Part shown: positions 1-9,039 of the stretch, one piece after another
Numbering within the stretch: the first letter of the stretch is position 1
How the letters are laid out: each line of letters begins with the position of its first letter
Assembly: GCA_021794355.1 (NCBI GenBank)
Contig: JAJYRA010000061.1
Coordinates: forward strand, 1 to 40,894
DNA from: Thermoplasmata archaeon
GTDB taxonomy: Archaea; Thermoplasmatota; Thermoplasmata; Thermoplasmatales; Thermoplasmataceae
Length of the DNA: 40,894 bases
Reading direction: 5' to 3'
Notes under the pieces: generated by a model
Database searches by the model: none
What the model was told of the DNA's origin: nothing
The model's input: only the letters and a program-made list of their open reading frames with translations
Made by a program: the position numbers and the translations under genes

Positions 1-153
1 TTACATACAGAAAGTCAAGTTCAAATGGCAAAACTTTTGGTTGTTAATTTAATACGCTTTTTCTACCCAAAAATTGGCCCGAAGATTTACCTAATGTATA
101 TTAATAGAGAAAACTCAGCTCTCAATTCTATGAAAAAGGTTCAGCAAAAATAA
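1..153 (+). CDS. 3' end of an unidentified protein (truncated by window edge)
   Basis: Frame 1 is open from the first base to a TAA at 151-153 and encodes the last 50 residues of a protein whose beginning lies outside the window. The visible tail is basic and rich in aromatic residues (NLIRFFYPKIGPKIYLMYIN), like the amphipathic C-terminal helix of some membrane-associated glycosyltransferases. That would fit the two glycosyltransferase-like genes that follow, but the fragment is too short to name. It converges on the next gene with only 5 bp between the stop codons. It could also be a chance open frame. Confidence 0.5.
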   Translation, partial: LHTESQVQMAKLLVVNLIRFFYPKIGPKIYLMYINRENSALNSMKKVQQK

Positions 154-158
154 TGGCA

Positions 159-2651
159 TCATCTTTTCTTCCCTAATATAACGGTGTAATACGCCGCAAA
201 TATGGTGAAAGTGAATGAAAAGTAGCATAATAAAAATGCTGGCACCAAATAGTATCCGCTGCCGTTATTAATTATGACTAACTTATTGATCGCTATGAAC
301 TCATTGCCACCTCCTGTTTTCTGTAAATATAAGAATTTCGAATATCCAACTTTAAATCTATCACAATTTACCTTAACAGACGAATTTCCAAGGACATTCT
401 GAATGTTAACTGTTAATTGATTTGTTTCTCGAACTTTCGATATAATCGATTCTGTATTTCCATCTATAAATACTATTTTTTCGTGGATAGGATTAACAGA
501 TCTAGAGTATGAAAAAAGGATTGAAGTATATCCAGCAAATGAATAATTAATATTGTCAAACGGATTTCCTGTGGAAATGCTTAAGTTGGAAAATGACTTG
601 GGAAATGAGATGCCATATGTCACTCCGTTTACCGTCAAAGATATAGTGTTATTCTCATAGTTCAGAGATATGACTTGCCACTGGTGTGCATTCATTTCAT
701 AGTAAATCGGTGGCGATTGTGTCCAGCCATTGCCTTGGCTATAGGTAGCAATAACTTCAAAGGACGGATACTGGGCAAGTTCAAGGACATTGTTTCCAAT
801 TTTCATATAAAATGGCAAGCTCTGAACTTCTGAGATTCTGGTTAACTTAAAGAAAAGGAGGAAATTATTGTTTTGAATCTCACTGGAATTTAATCCATAA
901 CTCACAGTCCCATTGCCATTTAAAAAATAAGTTGTGATGTTTTCATTAAGAAATGGAATTTTCTCAATTGTTTTATTAGCGTTCTGGATGTTTACTAGTC
1001 CATAAGGGTGAATCAGAGTTTTATTGTAAAATGCCCGCTTCTGTATGGACCATGTATTTGTGTATGCTATAGGACCATTTCCAGTAGAGTTGTTTATCGT
1101 CATATCTAAGTTAATGTGAGAAGACTGATTCAACATTTTCCTATATAGAAATAGGCTTGCATCAGAATTTGGAATGTGTAACGAAGGACCTGCCATAGAA
1201 TAAGAATTCTTTCCGATCGGTAGGTAAATTGAAGAATTTACCACTTTTTCAGGATAAAAATAAAGGAGTGGAAACTGTGCGGGATGAATAAGACTTGTGT
1301 CGTTATTGTTGTTATTATAAACTACAGCCATTGGGATTGCTGCACACATTATTATTACAAAGCCGATTAAAGCCAGAATTTTCTTTTTTCTAGATACTGG
1401 AGTTAATTTCTTACCTGTGTAGTGATCTAATATTAAATATTTACTAGTTTGATTACTCATGTTCCTTTCGATCAGTGAAATTACTGAAAAAAACACTAGC
1501 AAGAGGAAGAAGAAATTATAGCTCGGAATTATCACTGAATTTATCTGCTGCCCTGAAATGGAAATGCCATTACTGTGTAACAAGGGATAGAACCAATAAA
1601 AGAAACCAAAAACTCCGTTATTGGAGTAAACAATCTGGGCAAATATCACAGGAACCAAGGTCAACGCCAAAGAGGAATATAATACTTTTTTCGAAATCGT
1701 CTTATTACTATTATCAAGAATTACTAAAAAGATAAATGGCAGCAAGAACATGAAGTTGTCCATGTTTATTACAGGAGATATGAATATAAATAAAGCGAGG
1801 ATAATATAAAGTACTCTGACCTCAGTCAAATTATATCCTCTTAGAACTAAGGGCAAAAAAAATGAAGCAATAATAATGAGAGCGATCTCCGTTGAAATCC
1901 TTGATTCACCAGTTATGTGAAAATAATAGAAGAAACCAGTTGGGAGGCTACTAGGTGCGAGTGTAGGATTTGTTCCGGATAAGGATGAAATATAATTATA
2001 AAAGTATCCAGTGAACATATGAACATCTAATAAAAGGAACAATCCTCCCACCAAAAAGATCGCAATAAACATGAATAATTTATTGGTTTTTCCCTTAGTG
2101 TAGATTATAAAAGTAGGTATTAGAACTAAGGGATATAAAAAGAAAAATATTGATATTAAAAGGCTAATAACTGACAGAAATATATTTTTCATATCCACAG
2201 TACGGAATCTTATCAGATACCATGATAGTGTAACAAAAAATACTGGAATTATCTCAATTTCTGCCCATACGAAATTAACAAATAGGATCATAGGATTAAA
2301 TAGTAGCAAATATAGAATCAAGTTGTGCAACCTATCTCCTAGATTCATTTGATCTATGATGTTGTTTATAACCAAAATAAAAAGAAAATAGAAAATTAAA
2401 ATGATAACTTTGAGCATCAAGGCAGCATAATAGATATTTGCGGTGTAGTCATAGACCATTTCAATTGGGATAAATACTAGTAATGTGAAAATCCCCTGTG
2501 GGTTAAGACTATTAAAAAAAGCAGGAGTGCTCCTCGTAAACGCAAGACCGAGTTGGGTCCATGAATACAGGTTAGAGGTGTCATAGACCGGGAGTATACA
2601 AAAAATTATGTTAACTGCTATACCGAGCAAATAATATTTATTTAACTTCAT
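159..2651 (-). CDS. Large GT-C-like membrane protein with glycosylated LamG-like ectodomain
   Basis: An 830-residue membrane protein. The first ~400 residues hold roughly ten hydrophobic segments in the pattern of GT-C (dolichol-phosphate-sugar dependent) glycosyltransferases, with an NP-containing segment followed by acidic WAEIEI near residues 120-135. A basic cytoplasmic loop (KKKILALIG) leads to a membrane segment near 425-445. A ~350-residue exterior region follows, with many NxS/T sequons; its part around 600-740 has the beta-strand pattern of a concanavalin/LamG-like domain (WQVISLNYENNTISLTVNG). A last membrane helix ends in LGKKR. Its start overlaps the 3' end of the upstream GT2 gene by 14 bp, so the two are probably one transcript. 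Likely role (inference): transfer of lipid-linked sugars to surface glycoproteins or glycolipids. The catalytic acidic residue cannot be pinpointed by eye. Confidence 0.75.
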   Translation of the reverse strand: MKLNKYYLLGIAVNIIFCILPVYDTSNLYSWTQLGLAFTRSTPAFFNSLNPQGIFTLLVFIPIEMVYDYTANIYYAALMLKVIILIFYFLFILVINNIIDQMNLGDRLHNLILYLLLFNPMILFVNFVWAEIEIIPVFFVTLSWYLIRFRTVDMKNIFLSVISLLISIFFFLYPLVLIPTFIIYTKGKTNKLFMFIAIFLVGGLFLLLDVHMFTGYFYNYISSLSGTNPTLAPSSLPTGFFYYFHITGESRISTEIALIIIASFFLPLVLRGYNLTEVRVLYIILALFIFISPVINMDNFMFLLPFIFLVILDNSNKTISKKVLYSSLALTLVPVIFAQIVYSNNGVFGFFYWFYPLLHSNGISISGQQINSVIIPSYNFFFLLLVFFSVISLIERNMSNQTSKYLILDHYTGKKLTPVSRKKKILALIGFVIIMCAAIPMAVVYNNNNNDTSLIHPAQFPLLYFYPEKVVNSSIYLPIGKNSYSMAGPSLHIPNSDASLFLYRKMLNQSSHINLDMTINNSTGNGPIAYTNTWSIQKRAFYNKTLIHPYGLVNIQNANKTIEKIPFLNENITTYFLNGNGTVSYGLNSSEIQNNNFLLFFKLTRISEVQSLPFYMKIGNNVLELAQYPSFEVIATYSQGNGWTQSPPIYYEMNAHQWQVISLNYENNTISLTVNGVTYGISFPKSFSNLSISTGNPFDNINYSFAGYTSILFSYSRSVNPIHEKIVFIDGNTESIISKVRETNQLTVNIQNVLGNSSVKVNCDRFKVGYSKFLYLQKTGGGNEFIAINKLVIINNGSGYYLVPAFLLCYFSFTFTIFAAYYTVILGKKR

Positions 2652-3567
2652 ATATATACCTAAAGGATATCTTTAAATACTGTTGATTTCCAGTTAAAAA
2701 ATAAAGCACTGTATGCTTATATAGTAATGTAATGGGGTGATAGAGGAGTCTAATTTTTGAACGGGTTATTTGTTTCATAAATTTTACACGCGCTTTATCT
2801 ATATTTATTGTTCTATTAGGGTCATATAACGGCATAAAATACATTATATTATTGCCTAAATTGAGGTTAAACTTTAATATATTTATGCAATACATTGGAA
2901 AATACAAAACTCTTGAAGCTATAGACTCAATGTTCTTTCCAAGTTGCTGATAAATCATAACTTTGTTATACCTTAAGATCTTATAACCACTATTGTAAAG
3001 ACGGTTAGTGAATTCTATATCTGCATACTCTAAAAAATATTTTTCAGAGTATCCTCCTAAGGATACTGCTATCATAATATCAATCAGCATTCCAGAAGTG
3101 ATACATTGCTTTATAATATCGGTTTTTCTTCTTTTAATAATTTTTGACAAATGTTTGGGGTTATTTGATAAAGTAGGGCAAACTGCGGCAATTTTTTTAT
3201 CATCTCGCTTATATTTCTCCATGGTATCTAGCATTAATTCAAAATAATCGTCCGAAAGTTGAGCATCATCATCTAGCAAAAATGCAAATTCGAATCCGAG
3301 TTCAAGTCCTTTTTTCATTGCAATGCTCATAGCACGGGATATGCCAAGGTTTTCGTGATTTTCTATAATTACATACTTATCCTGAAACCGGGAATCAAAC
3401 TGGTTCCTTATTCCTTTAATTATGTACGGATCATTACTATTATCACTTATTATCAAACCATCAACTAAGCGAGAATCCATTGCCCTATTAATTACCGTTA
3501 AGTCTGGAGCCCTATTGTACGTTACAATTACGCAACAGTACCTATTTTTAATCTTGTTTTCAATCAT
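2638..3567 (-). CDS. Family 2 glycosyltransferase (rhamnosyltransferase-like)
   Basis: 309 residues with a GT-A fold signature: beta-strand plus VTYNR at about 13-19, SDNSND at 41-46, a DxD-type LLDDDAQ at 97-103 that binds the metal/nucleotide-sugar, and EYADIEFTNRL in the place of the catalytic-base region. The layout resembles WbbL/RfbF-like rhamnosyltransferases (about 300 residues). It should use a nucleotide-sugar donor on the cytoplasmic face. The gene overlaps the GT-C-like gene by 14 bp, which implies one operon for surface glycan assembly. The sugar is unknown. Confidence 0.85.
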   Translation of the reverse strand: MIENKIKNRYCCVIVTYNRAPDLTVINRAMDSRLVDGLIISDNSNDPYIIKGIRNQFDSRFQDKYVIIENHENLGISRAMSIAMKKGLELGFEFAFLLDDDAQLSDDYFELMLDTMEKYKRDDKKIAAVCPTLSNNPKHLSKIIKRRKTDIIKQCITSGMLIDIMIAVSLGGYSEKYFLEYADIEFTNRLYNSGYKILRYNKVMIYQQLGKNIESIASRVLYFPMYCINILKFNLNLGNNIMYFMPLYDPNRTINIDKARVKFMKQITRSKIRLLYHPITLLYKHTVLYFLTGNQQYLKISFRYIYEVK

Positions 3568-3608
3568 CTTTAATACATATAAAACTTTAGTATTTGATAG
3601 TTGTTAAA

Positions 3609-3624
3609 GAGATTTTTGGATACC
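3609..3624. repeat. Solo match to the outer end of the 29659-31776 IS terminal repeat
   Basis: GAGATTTTTGGATACC matches 15 of the first 16 bases of the IS terminal inverted repeat found at 29659 (GAGATTCTTGGATACC). No partner repeat and no transposase lie nearby. It may be a relic of an excised or decayed copy, or chance. Confidence 0.35.
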
Positions 3625-3744
3625 AGACATTGTCTATTTTAATGGATCTTTTCTCCTTTCGGATTTCAATAACCTTATGAGCATCGTTTTAAACCGGAAA
3701 ATAGTGCAGTTTTTGCTCAATGTGACTGTTCTATAGTATTTTCA

Positions 3745-3775
3745 ATTTCCAAATTATCAACGAAGATTTGGAAAT
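3745..3775. promoter_or_regulatory. Perfect 10-bp inverted repeat (operator or hairpin)
   Basis: ATTTCCAAAT (3745-3754) is matched by its exact reverse complement ATTTGGAAAT (3766-3775) across an 11-nt spacer. It lies in the divergent intergenic region between the GT2 gene and the FAD oxidoreductase, about 50 bp before the oxidoreductase start. That suits a dimeric regulator or an RNA hairpin. The regulator is unknown. Confidence 0.45.
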
Positions 3776-3824
3776 CTTGGGTATGGCAAAAAGTTAATAG
3801 TTTCAGGAAATTATCTGGAATAAA

Positions 3825-5159
3825 TTGGATCCTCAAAATGGAAATACAGTAGACAGAAATTACCATATCATAGTGGTAGGTGGAGGAATTCTTGGTGTAA
3901 CCTTATCCTACTGGTTATCAACAATTCCAAGCTTAAAAATTGCCCTCATTGAGGCATCTGATGATGTTGCGAAACATTCATCTTCACGAAATACAGGGGT
4001 GATTCATAGACCCTTTTACATGAATCCAGAGAAGAAGAAATTATTTGCGTGGGCATCCCAAAAATCTTACCTGATGTGGAAGGGTTTTGCCATGAGGTTC
4101 AACCTTCCATGGAATCCTGTGGGAACGCTGGAAATAGCCAAGAGAGAAGAGGATCTGGGAAGGTTGCATAATTTTTCAAGATGGGCTCTGCAAAACGGAA
4201 TGGAAAGTGATGAGTTTATGATACTTGACAGATCCGAGTTGAATTCCAAATACCCATTCCTCAGAGGCCATGGTGCAATCCTATCCAGAACGGATACTTC
4301 AGTGGATTTTGGAATTTTCACAAGATCCATTTTCAAATCCATAAAGAATGATAATTTTACATTCATACCGAACACATCAGTTAATGCAAAAAGCATCGAT
4401 GTAAACAAATCTTCCCTTCTGGCTTCCAATGGCAGAAGAAAAATGAGAATAGGGTTCAATCATCTTATAAATGCTGCGGGATCTGACTCTCTCAAGATTG
4501 CCCATCAAATGGGCCTGGCTCATGATAAAACTATGCTGCATTTCAGGGGAGATTACTGGAAGGTAGCAGGCAACAAACTACCTGAAATTAAAAACAATAT
4601 CTATACGATTCCAGAACATCCGGAATTCCCATTTCTGGACCCACATTTCATTGTGAGACACGATAATTCAAGACAGATCGGTCCCAATGCAGCCCCTGTG
4701 TTTTCTCCATATGCTTACGAAGGATTTTCCGAAAGGCTTCTGGATCCACTGCGAACACTCTTTGAGAAGCCTGTACTTCCAAAATTGAAACTCTTTGTTA
4801 ATCGTGAATTCTTGTCCCTTGCAGGATCTGAATGGGGAAGTTCCCTAAGCAGGAAAAAAATGGGATTGCGTGTGAAAGCATTCATTCCTGAATTTTCAAT
4901 TGAAATGCTTAATGATAAGGGCATTGCAGGCATCAGGCATTCCGTTATTGATTCTCATGGTTTCCTGGAAGACTCCATAATCTTGAAAGCTCCTACCTCG
5001 ACACATATCATTAATTACAATTCACCGGGAGCCACTGGTGCACCTGCCTATGCAGCCAGCATAGTAAATGATATGCTGGACTCCGGAGTACTTGGAGAGA
5101 GGATATATCCGCAGGAGAAGCTCAGTAATATTTGGAAGTTCGAAGAAGTTTTTCCATGA
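3825..5159 (+). CDS. FAD-dependent oxidoreductase, L-2-hydroxyglutarate oxidase (LhgO)-like
   Basis: 444 residues of the DAO/glycine-oxidase flavoprotein superfamily. The N-terminal Rossmann motif is VVGGGILG (about 17-24), followed by an acidic residue ending the second strand (ALIEAS). The stretch SSSRNTGVIHRPFYMNP resembles the H-S/T-x-x-N-S-G-V-I-H signature of LhgO, and length is close to that family (about 420). It probably oxidises a 2-hydroxy acid and passes electrons to a quinone or oxygen. The only usable start is TTG at 3825: an in-frame TAG lies at 3798-3800 and no ATG/GTG precedes the FAD motif. Downstream is a 316-bp gap, so it may be monocistronic. Substrate is inferred from similarity only; other DAO-family acids are possible. 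Confidence 0.8.
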   Translation: MDPQNGNTVDRNYHIIVVGGGILGVTLSYWLSTIPSLKIALIEASDDVAKHSSSRNTGVIHRPFYMNPEKKKLFAWASQKSYLMWKGFAMRFNLPWNPVGTLEIAKREEDLGRLHNFSRWALQNGMESDEFMILDRSELNSKYPFLRGHGAILSRTDTSVDFGIFTRSIFKSIKNDNFTFIPNTSVNAKSIDVNKSSLLASNGRRKMRIGFNHLINAAGSDSLKIAHQMGLAHDKTMLHFRGDYWKVAGNKLPEIKNNIYTIPEHPEFPFLDPHFIVRHDNSRQIGPNAAPVFSPYAYEGFSERLLDPLRTLFEKPVLPKLKLFVNREFLSLAGSEWGSSLSRKKMGLRVKAFIPEFSIEMLNDKGIAGIRHSVIDSHGFLEDSIILKAPTSTHIINYNSPGATGAPAYAASIVNDMLDSGVLGERIYPQEKLSNIWKFEEVFP

Positions 5160-5475
5160 TACTCAAAGACTGGGAATGGGAACTCCTTCCTTAAGATTTC
5201 ATTGAGCCAATCTCCACGGACTCAATTGCATTTTTATCAGAATTTATTTTATCTTCCACCCCAAGTGACCTGGCTTTACTGATGTGAAAATATATGAAGC
5301 CATGGACTTATCCAATGATTTCCACTTCTTCATAAGAACTTGTAAAATGTTAGCATGATGACAATACTATGTACGCATATACTTTCGTTCAACTCTGAAT
5401 CCCGTAGGATTTCTTGCTCAGCATAGTAAGTTTCCCAATCAGCATTTTAAATATTTATTTGCAATCACCTAATTC
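5160..5475. other. 316-bp intergenic region without a recognised gene
   Basis: No convincing ORF, tRNA or strong repeat is seen. Its right end holds the TATA region of the following MFS gene. An ATGATGA and a CTGA near 5355-5398 recall box C/D RNAs, but the D'/C' pair is missing. Confidence 0.5.
5445..5460 (+). promoter_or_regulatory. TATA box of the Fsr-like MFS gene
   Basis: TTTTAAATATTTATTT lies 16-31 bp before the ATG at 5476. This is archaeal TATA spacing for a transcript that starts at or next to the start codon (leaderless), and it supports that ATG. Confidence 0.6.
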
Positions 5476-6708
5476 ATGAACAGAGGCGTCAGATCCTTGA
5501 TTTTTACATCAATGGGTCATTTTTCCAATGATGGAAATTTCCTGCTTTTCCCGGTACTCATAACATATTACAGTCTTATACCCGGTATCAGTCTCATACT
5601 TCTTGGTGCAGTGGCCATCATATACAATGCACTTTCAGGGTTGCTTAGCACACCCATAGGTCGTTTAGCGGACAGAACAGATAGGGATGGCCTTCTTCTT
5701 GCAGCTGGAATTGCCATAAACGGCTCTTCCGTTGGTGTATTCGCCATACCATTCCTTAATCATTCTATCGCCGTTCCTTCCATCATTGCAGGATCTGTTC
5801 TCCTAGGACTTGGACAATCATTTTATCACCCCATTGGAGCAACAATCATCACGGAGAGTTATGAAAAAAAGACTGCAACGAGAATGCTTGGCATAAATGG
5901 TTCCTTCGGGAGTCTTGGAAGGGCAGTACTTCCAACAATTATTGTCGCTGTCATGATTCTTGCCGGTGATACGGACGGCCTTCTCCTCATAATGTTATAT
6001 CTAATCATATTCTCCATAATCATTTATGCAGGATTGATGAACTTCAAGAGAAACTCAGGTAAACCGAAGAAAAGGGAGGAACAGACAAACACCGTAAACA
6101 GGTCCATCGTAAAAAAATATTCAAGATTTCTTTACATATTGACTGCTGTCATATTTGTTAGATCCATGTTTCTCACAGGCACAATAACTTTCATTCCCAC
6201 CTTCCTGACAAATGTTTATCACAGCAGAACTGAAGCGGTTGCCATTGTATCCATAAGTTTTCTCACTGCCATATTCGGTCAACCCTTTTTTGGTTCACTG
6301 ACCTCAAAGTTTGGTGGGAGGAAGATTATATCATTCACCACCATTATTTCCGGTATAGCCTTTGCATCTTTTATCTATTTCTCTTCAAACCTCATCCTCA
6401 GCGCCATATCCTTCGCCCTATTCGCTTTTGTGACATATAGTGGTTTTCCTGTACTGTTAGGTTATGTGAATCAGGTTGTTCCCAGGGAGATCTCAACAAC
6501 ATCCAATGGATTAGTATGGGGGGTTGGACAGACTTTCGGAGGAGCCGTGGGAATAGCTGTTATGGACGGTTTCAAGGTTTTTGTGTCATTGGGTGATGCA
6601 CTCACGCTTATGCTCCTGTTTGCTCTGGCTGCTATCATCCTGCTTCCTCTGATACCAAGAAATAACAGGCTTCCAAAACCCGACGTTCTGTCAGGGGAAT
6701 TGCAATAG
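5476..6708 (+). CDS. MFS transporter, fosmidomycin-resistance (Fsr)-like
   Basis: 410 residues with 12 predicted membrane helices in two halves and a polar central loop (NFKRNSGKPKKREEQ near 195). The first helix GHFSNDGNFLLFPVL, the loop GRLADRTDR after helix 2 and FYHPIGATI in helix 4 match the Fsr branch of the major facilitator superfamily, whose members export fosmidomycin and other small molecules by proton antiport. It sits alone behind its own TATA box. The real substrate is unknown; a metabolite exporter is as likely as a drug pump. Confidence 0.8.
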   Translation: MNRGVRSLIFTSMGHFSNDGNFLLFPVLITYYSLIPGISLILLGAVAIIYNALSGLLSTPIGRLADRTDRDGLLLAAGIAINGSSVGVFAIPFLNHSIAVPSIIAGSVLLGLGQSFYHPIGATIITESYEKKTATRMLGINGSFGSLGRAVLPTIIVAVMILAGDTDGLLLIMLYLIIFSIIIYAGLMNFKRNSGKPKKREEQTNTVNRSIVKKYSRFLYILTAVIFVRSMFLTGTITFIPTFLTNVYHSRTEAVAIVSISFLTAIFGQPFFGSLTSKFGGRKIISFTTIISGIAFASFIYFSSNLILSAISFALFAFVTYSGFPVLLGYVNQVVPREISTTSNGLVWGVGQTFGGAVGIAVMDGFKVFVSLGDALTLMLLFALAAIILLPLIPRNNRLPKPDVLSGELQ

Positions 6709-6826
6709 ATCCAATTTAGAAACCAACAATCTAACATAAAAAGGGATATATCTCCAATATCTTACAATTGATTATTCACATGAAAGAAAAAGCTGTGACC
6801 ATGAACTTTTTTAGAAATTTGATATA

Positions 6827-6838
6827 TTTTTATATAGA
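6827..6838 (+). promoter_or_regulatory. TATA box of the secreted-protein gene
   Basis: TTTTTATATAGA lies 19-30 bp before the ATG at 6857 and favours that start over the out-of-frame ATG at 6847. Confidence 0.55.
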
Positions 6839-6856
6839 TATATGTCATGATTACCT

Positions 6857-8167
6857 ATGGTCAGTAAAAGTTCAAAGATTCTGGTAGTTATAGTGGTTGT
6901 TTTGTTTGTTGCTGTTGGCGCATTATACGCCACCGGCATGCTAAACTTTAACAATACTGGTCCTAAAACAACATCTCCAACCTCCCCAGAGGCAAAGGCT
7001 CCCAATGTTGTCAGTTCGTCTGTTGTTTCTAAGGCTTTCGGAAGCCAATGGAGAATGGATACGGGAGCAGCAGGAACATCGCTGAATGCAAGCACTTTCA
7101 TGGGAGGAGGTGCATTTCCCTTGATAATTCCAGAACATCATAATATCAACGGATTCTTTTCCTCTGGGGTTTCAATCGATCCCTTTCCCAATGTCCTTGG
7201 TCTTGGAAATAACCTGACCTATAACTCATATCAGATTGGTATATATGTTCCTCCCCAGAATGGATTTGCCATAGTTTCCTTTGCCCATTCCACCCAGAAC
7301 GTATCTCCAGGATACATAGTCAGTTACATAAATTCACAAATTTATCCCCACTTCAAGGGTAAGGCCGTAACCCCTTCAAGCGATTCCTATAAAAATGGAA
7401 CTGTCGATGGAGCCAACTATGATTTTGCTTCCATTCCACACTTTGATAACAGGTACTATCTGGAAGGTGTAATTGCAAATTACTCTGTGTATAATATCCT
7501 CTTGATATACCTCACTCCACACTTTACCGGCTATGGTAACTTCACGGAGATCCTCTCCAGTCAGATTGGCATGCTTAAGTCAGCACCAACAACTACGGTT
7601 CATTCTGTACTATTCTCATCTTCCCAGGTTAAAAGTGTAACTGGCATTTCCTTTAAACTCCAATCGACTATATCTGTAAATTTTAACAATACAAGAAAAC
7701 TCCTGTCCGAATATGAATCCTTTACAGGTGCATCTTCTTCCATATCTAAAACCAATTCCACCCTGTTGAATAACACCATAGGTAATGTGCAGACTGTAAG
7801 TGCAGAGAATTTGATACAGAGCAAAAACACCACTGAAGGAGCCATGATATATTTCTCCAATTCGTCATCCCCAGCATCTTTATACGACCTGATGACCAAG
7901 ACTTCAGAAAATAGCTCAAGCATGCATTTGGGTATCTATTCAGGCTGGCATTACATGTTCCAGAATACAACGGACTATAGCTATAGTTACAGATATAATC
8001 AAACAACGGGGAACGGAACATATACAAAAACACCTATTTTAAACACATCCTTTATCATTGCAGTAAACGGAAACTACATGTTCATAATGGAAGTGATCCT
8101 TAAAAACAAGGTCTTTGATCTCTCCATGGCACAGAGTATCCTGACAGATGAAAGTTCTCTGATCTAA
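6857..8167 (+). CDS. Membrane-anchored surface protein with probable internal duplication
   Basis: 436 residues, family not recognised. An N-terminal hydrophobic helix (about 8-28, LVVIVVVLFVAVGALYATG) serves as signal/anchor; the rest is an exported Ser/Thr/Asn-rich domain with many NxS/T sequons and no second membrane helix. The two halves look alike: a strand plus SFAHSTQNVS (about residue 145) and a strand plus YFSNSSSPAS (about 330), each followed by a loop helix and then long strands (NILLIYLT / MFIMEVILK) and a terminal helix. This suggests tandem copies of one domain. The gene converges on the ABC operon with a 4-bp overlap of the coding ends. Function unknown; a solute-binding or surface role is possible. 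Confidence 0.7.
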   Translation: MVSKSSKILVVIVVVLFVAVGALYATGMLNFNNTGPKTTSPTSPEAKAPNVVSSSVVSKAFGSQWRMDTGAAGTSLNASTFMGGGAFPLIIPEHHNINGFFSSGVSIDPFPNVLGLGNNLTYNSYQIGIYVPPQNGFAIVSFAHSTQNVSPGYIVSYINSQIYPHFKGKAVTPSSDSYKNGTVDGANYDFASIPHFDNRYYLEGVIANYSVYNILLIYLTPHFTGYGNFTEILSSQIGMLKSAPTTTVHSVLFSSSQVKSVTGISFKLQSTISVNFNNTRKLLSEYESFTGASSSISKTNSTLLNNTIGNVQTVSAENLIQSKNTTEGAMIYFSNSSSPASLYDLMTKTSENSSSMHLGIYSGWHYMFQNTTDYSYSYRYNQTTGNGTYTKTPILNTSFIIAVNGNYMFIMEVILKNKVFDLSMAQSILTDESSLI

Positions 8168-9039
8168 TCAGAGAATATCTCCTTATATTTTTTACTGAGA
8201 GGGTTATCAGTTTCTATTTTTTTAATTCTAAGTCCATTTTTTAATGCATAATCCAGCAATAGATTAAAATCTCCCATTACAGTGAGGAAGTTTTCTCCCC
8301 TATGAATCACGTTTAATTCCACAGGAATTGTTTTTTCTGTTATATTTTCATGGAAATATACGGTCGTTCTAGTTATTATTTTCAGTTCCATGGGTCCGCT
8401 CATATATCCATTTTTCAAAAAGAATATTTCATTGCATACCTTTTCAACAAAGGGAAGATCGTGGGATGTTACTATGAGGATTTTATTTTCGAGTTTTACA
8501 TATTCATTCAACAGATCATGAATTAGATCCTTTCCAAAAATATCAAGGTTCTCGGTGGGTTCGTCCAGAAGTATTATTTCAGGATCACCAACAAAGGCTG
8601 ATGCTATGCCCAATCTCTTCAGTTCCCCTGTGGAAAAAACTCCTATTCTTTCATTCTTTTTCGCTGATAAACCGACCTTTAACAGTATATCCTCGGGTTG
8701 TTTCAAGTTTTCCATTTTCCTTCCACTTCTCATTTCAGCCTGGAAGGTGATATATTCCATAGGTGTTGAGTAGGGATAAAAGGAAGGATTCTCAATAAGA
8801 TTGCCCATTTTCTTACTCAGGGAAAGTTTATTCACTCTAAGATTCAAACCGTTTATCCCTATATTCCCGGAATAACTATCCGTAACACCGCTTAAAACTT
8901 TCAGAAACGTGGACTTTCCGGAGCCGTTGGGTCCAACAATACCATATATGTTTGATGAGGAGAGAACAAGATGATCTATTTTCAGCAATGTTTTTCTACC
9001 TGCCTTCACCAACAGGGAATCAACGGAGATTTCAATCAT
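8164..9039 (-). CDS. ABC transporter ATP-binding protein (ABC-2 type)
   Basis: 291-residue nucleotide-binding subunit with all core motifs: Walker A GPNGSGKST (36-44), a Q-loop-region replacement around NLIENPSFYP (80-90), ABC signature FSTGELKRLG (135-144), Walker B IILLDEPT (155-162) and switch histidine in TSHD (191-194). The Q-loop glutamine seems replaced by an Asn/Glu pair, as in many ABC-2 exporters. About 90 extra residues at the C-terminus follow the usual NBD core. Its start overlaps the permease stop by 4 bp. It powers the permease encoded just upstream and was probably made from the same mRNA. Confidence 0.9.
   Translation of the reverse strand: MIEISVDSLLVKAGRKTLLKIDHLVLSSSNIYGIVGPNGSGKSTFLKVLSGVTDSYSGNIGINGLNLRVNKLSLSKKMGNLIENPSFYPYSTPMEYITFQAEMRSGRKMENLKQPEDILLKVGLSAKKNERIGVFSTGELKRLGIASAFVGDPEIILLDEPTENLDIFGKDLIHDLLNEYVKLENKILIVTSHDLPFVEKVCNEIFFLKNGYMSGPMELKIITRTTVYFHENITEKTIPVELNVIHRGENFLTVMGDFNLLLDYALKNGLRIKKIETDNPLSKKYKEIFSD

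Noticed and set aside
1475-1735. Plus-strand ORF of 86 codons inside the large membrane protein
   Set aside because: Lies antisense to a well-supported long gene, has low-complexity basic composition and no promoter.
5355-5398. Box C/D RNA candidate (ATGATGA ... CTGA)
   Set aside because: No internal D' and C' boxes at proper spacing and no terminal stem; both boxes are short enough to occur by chance.
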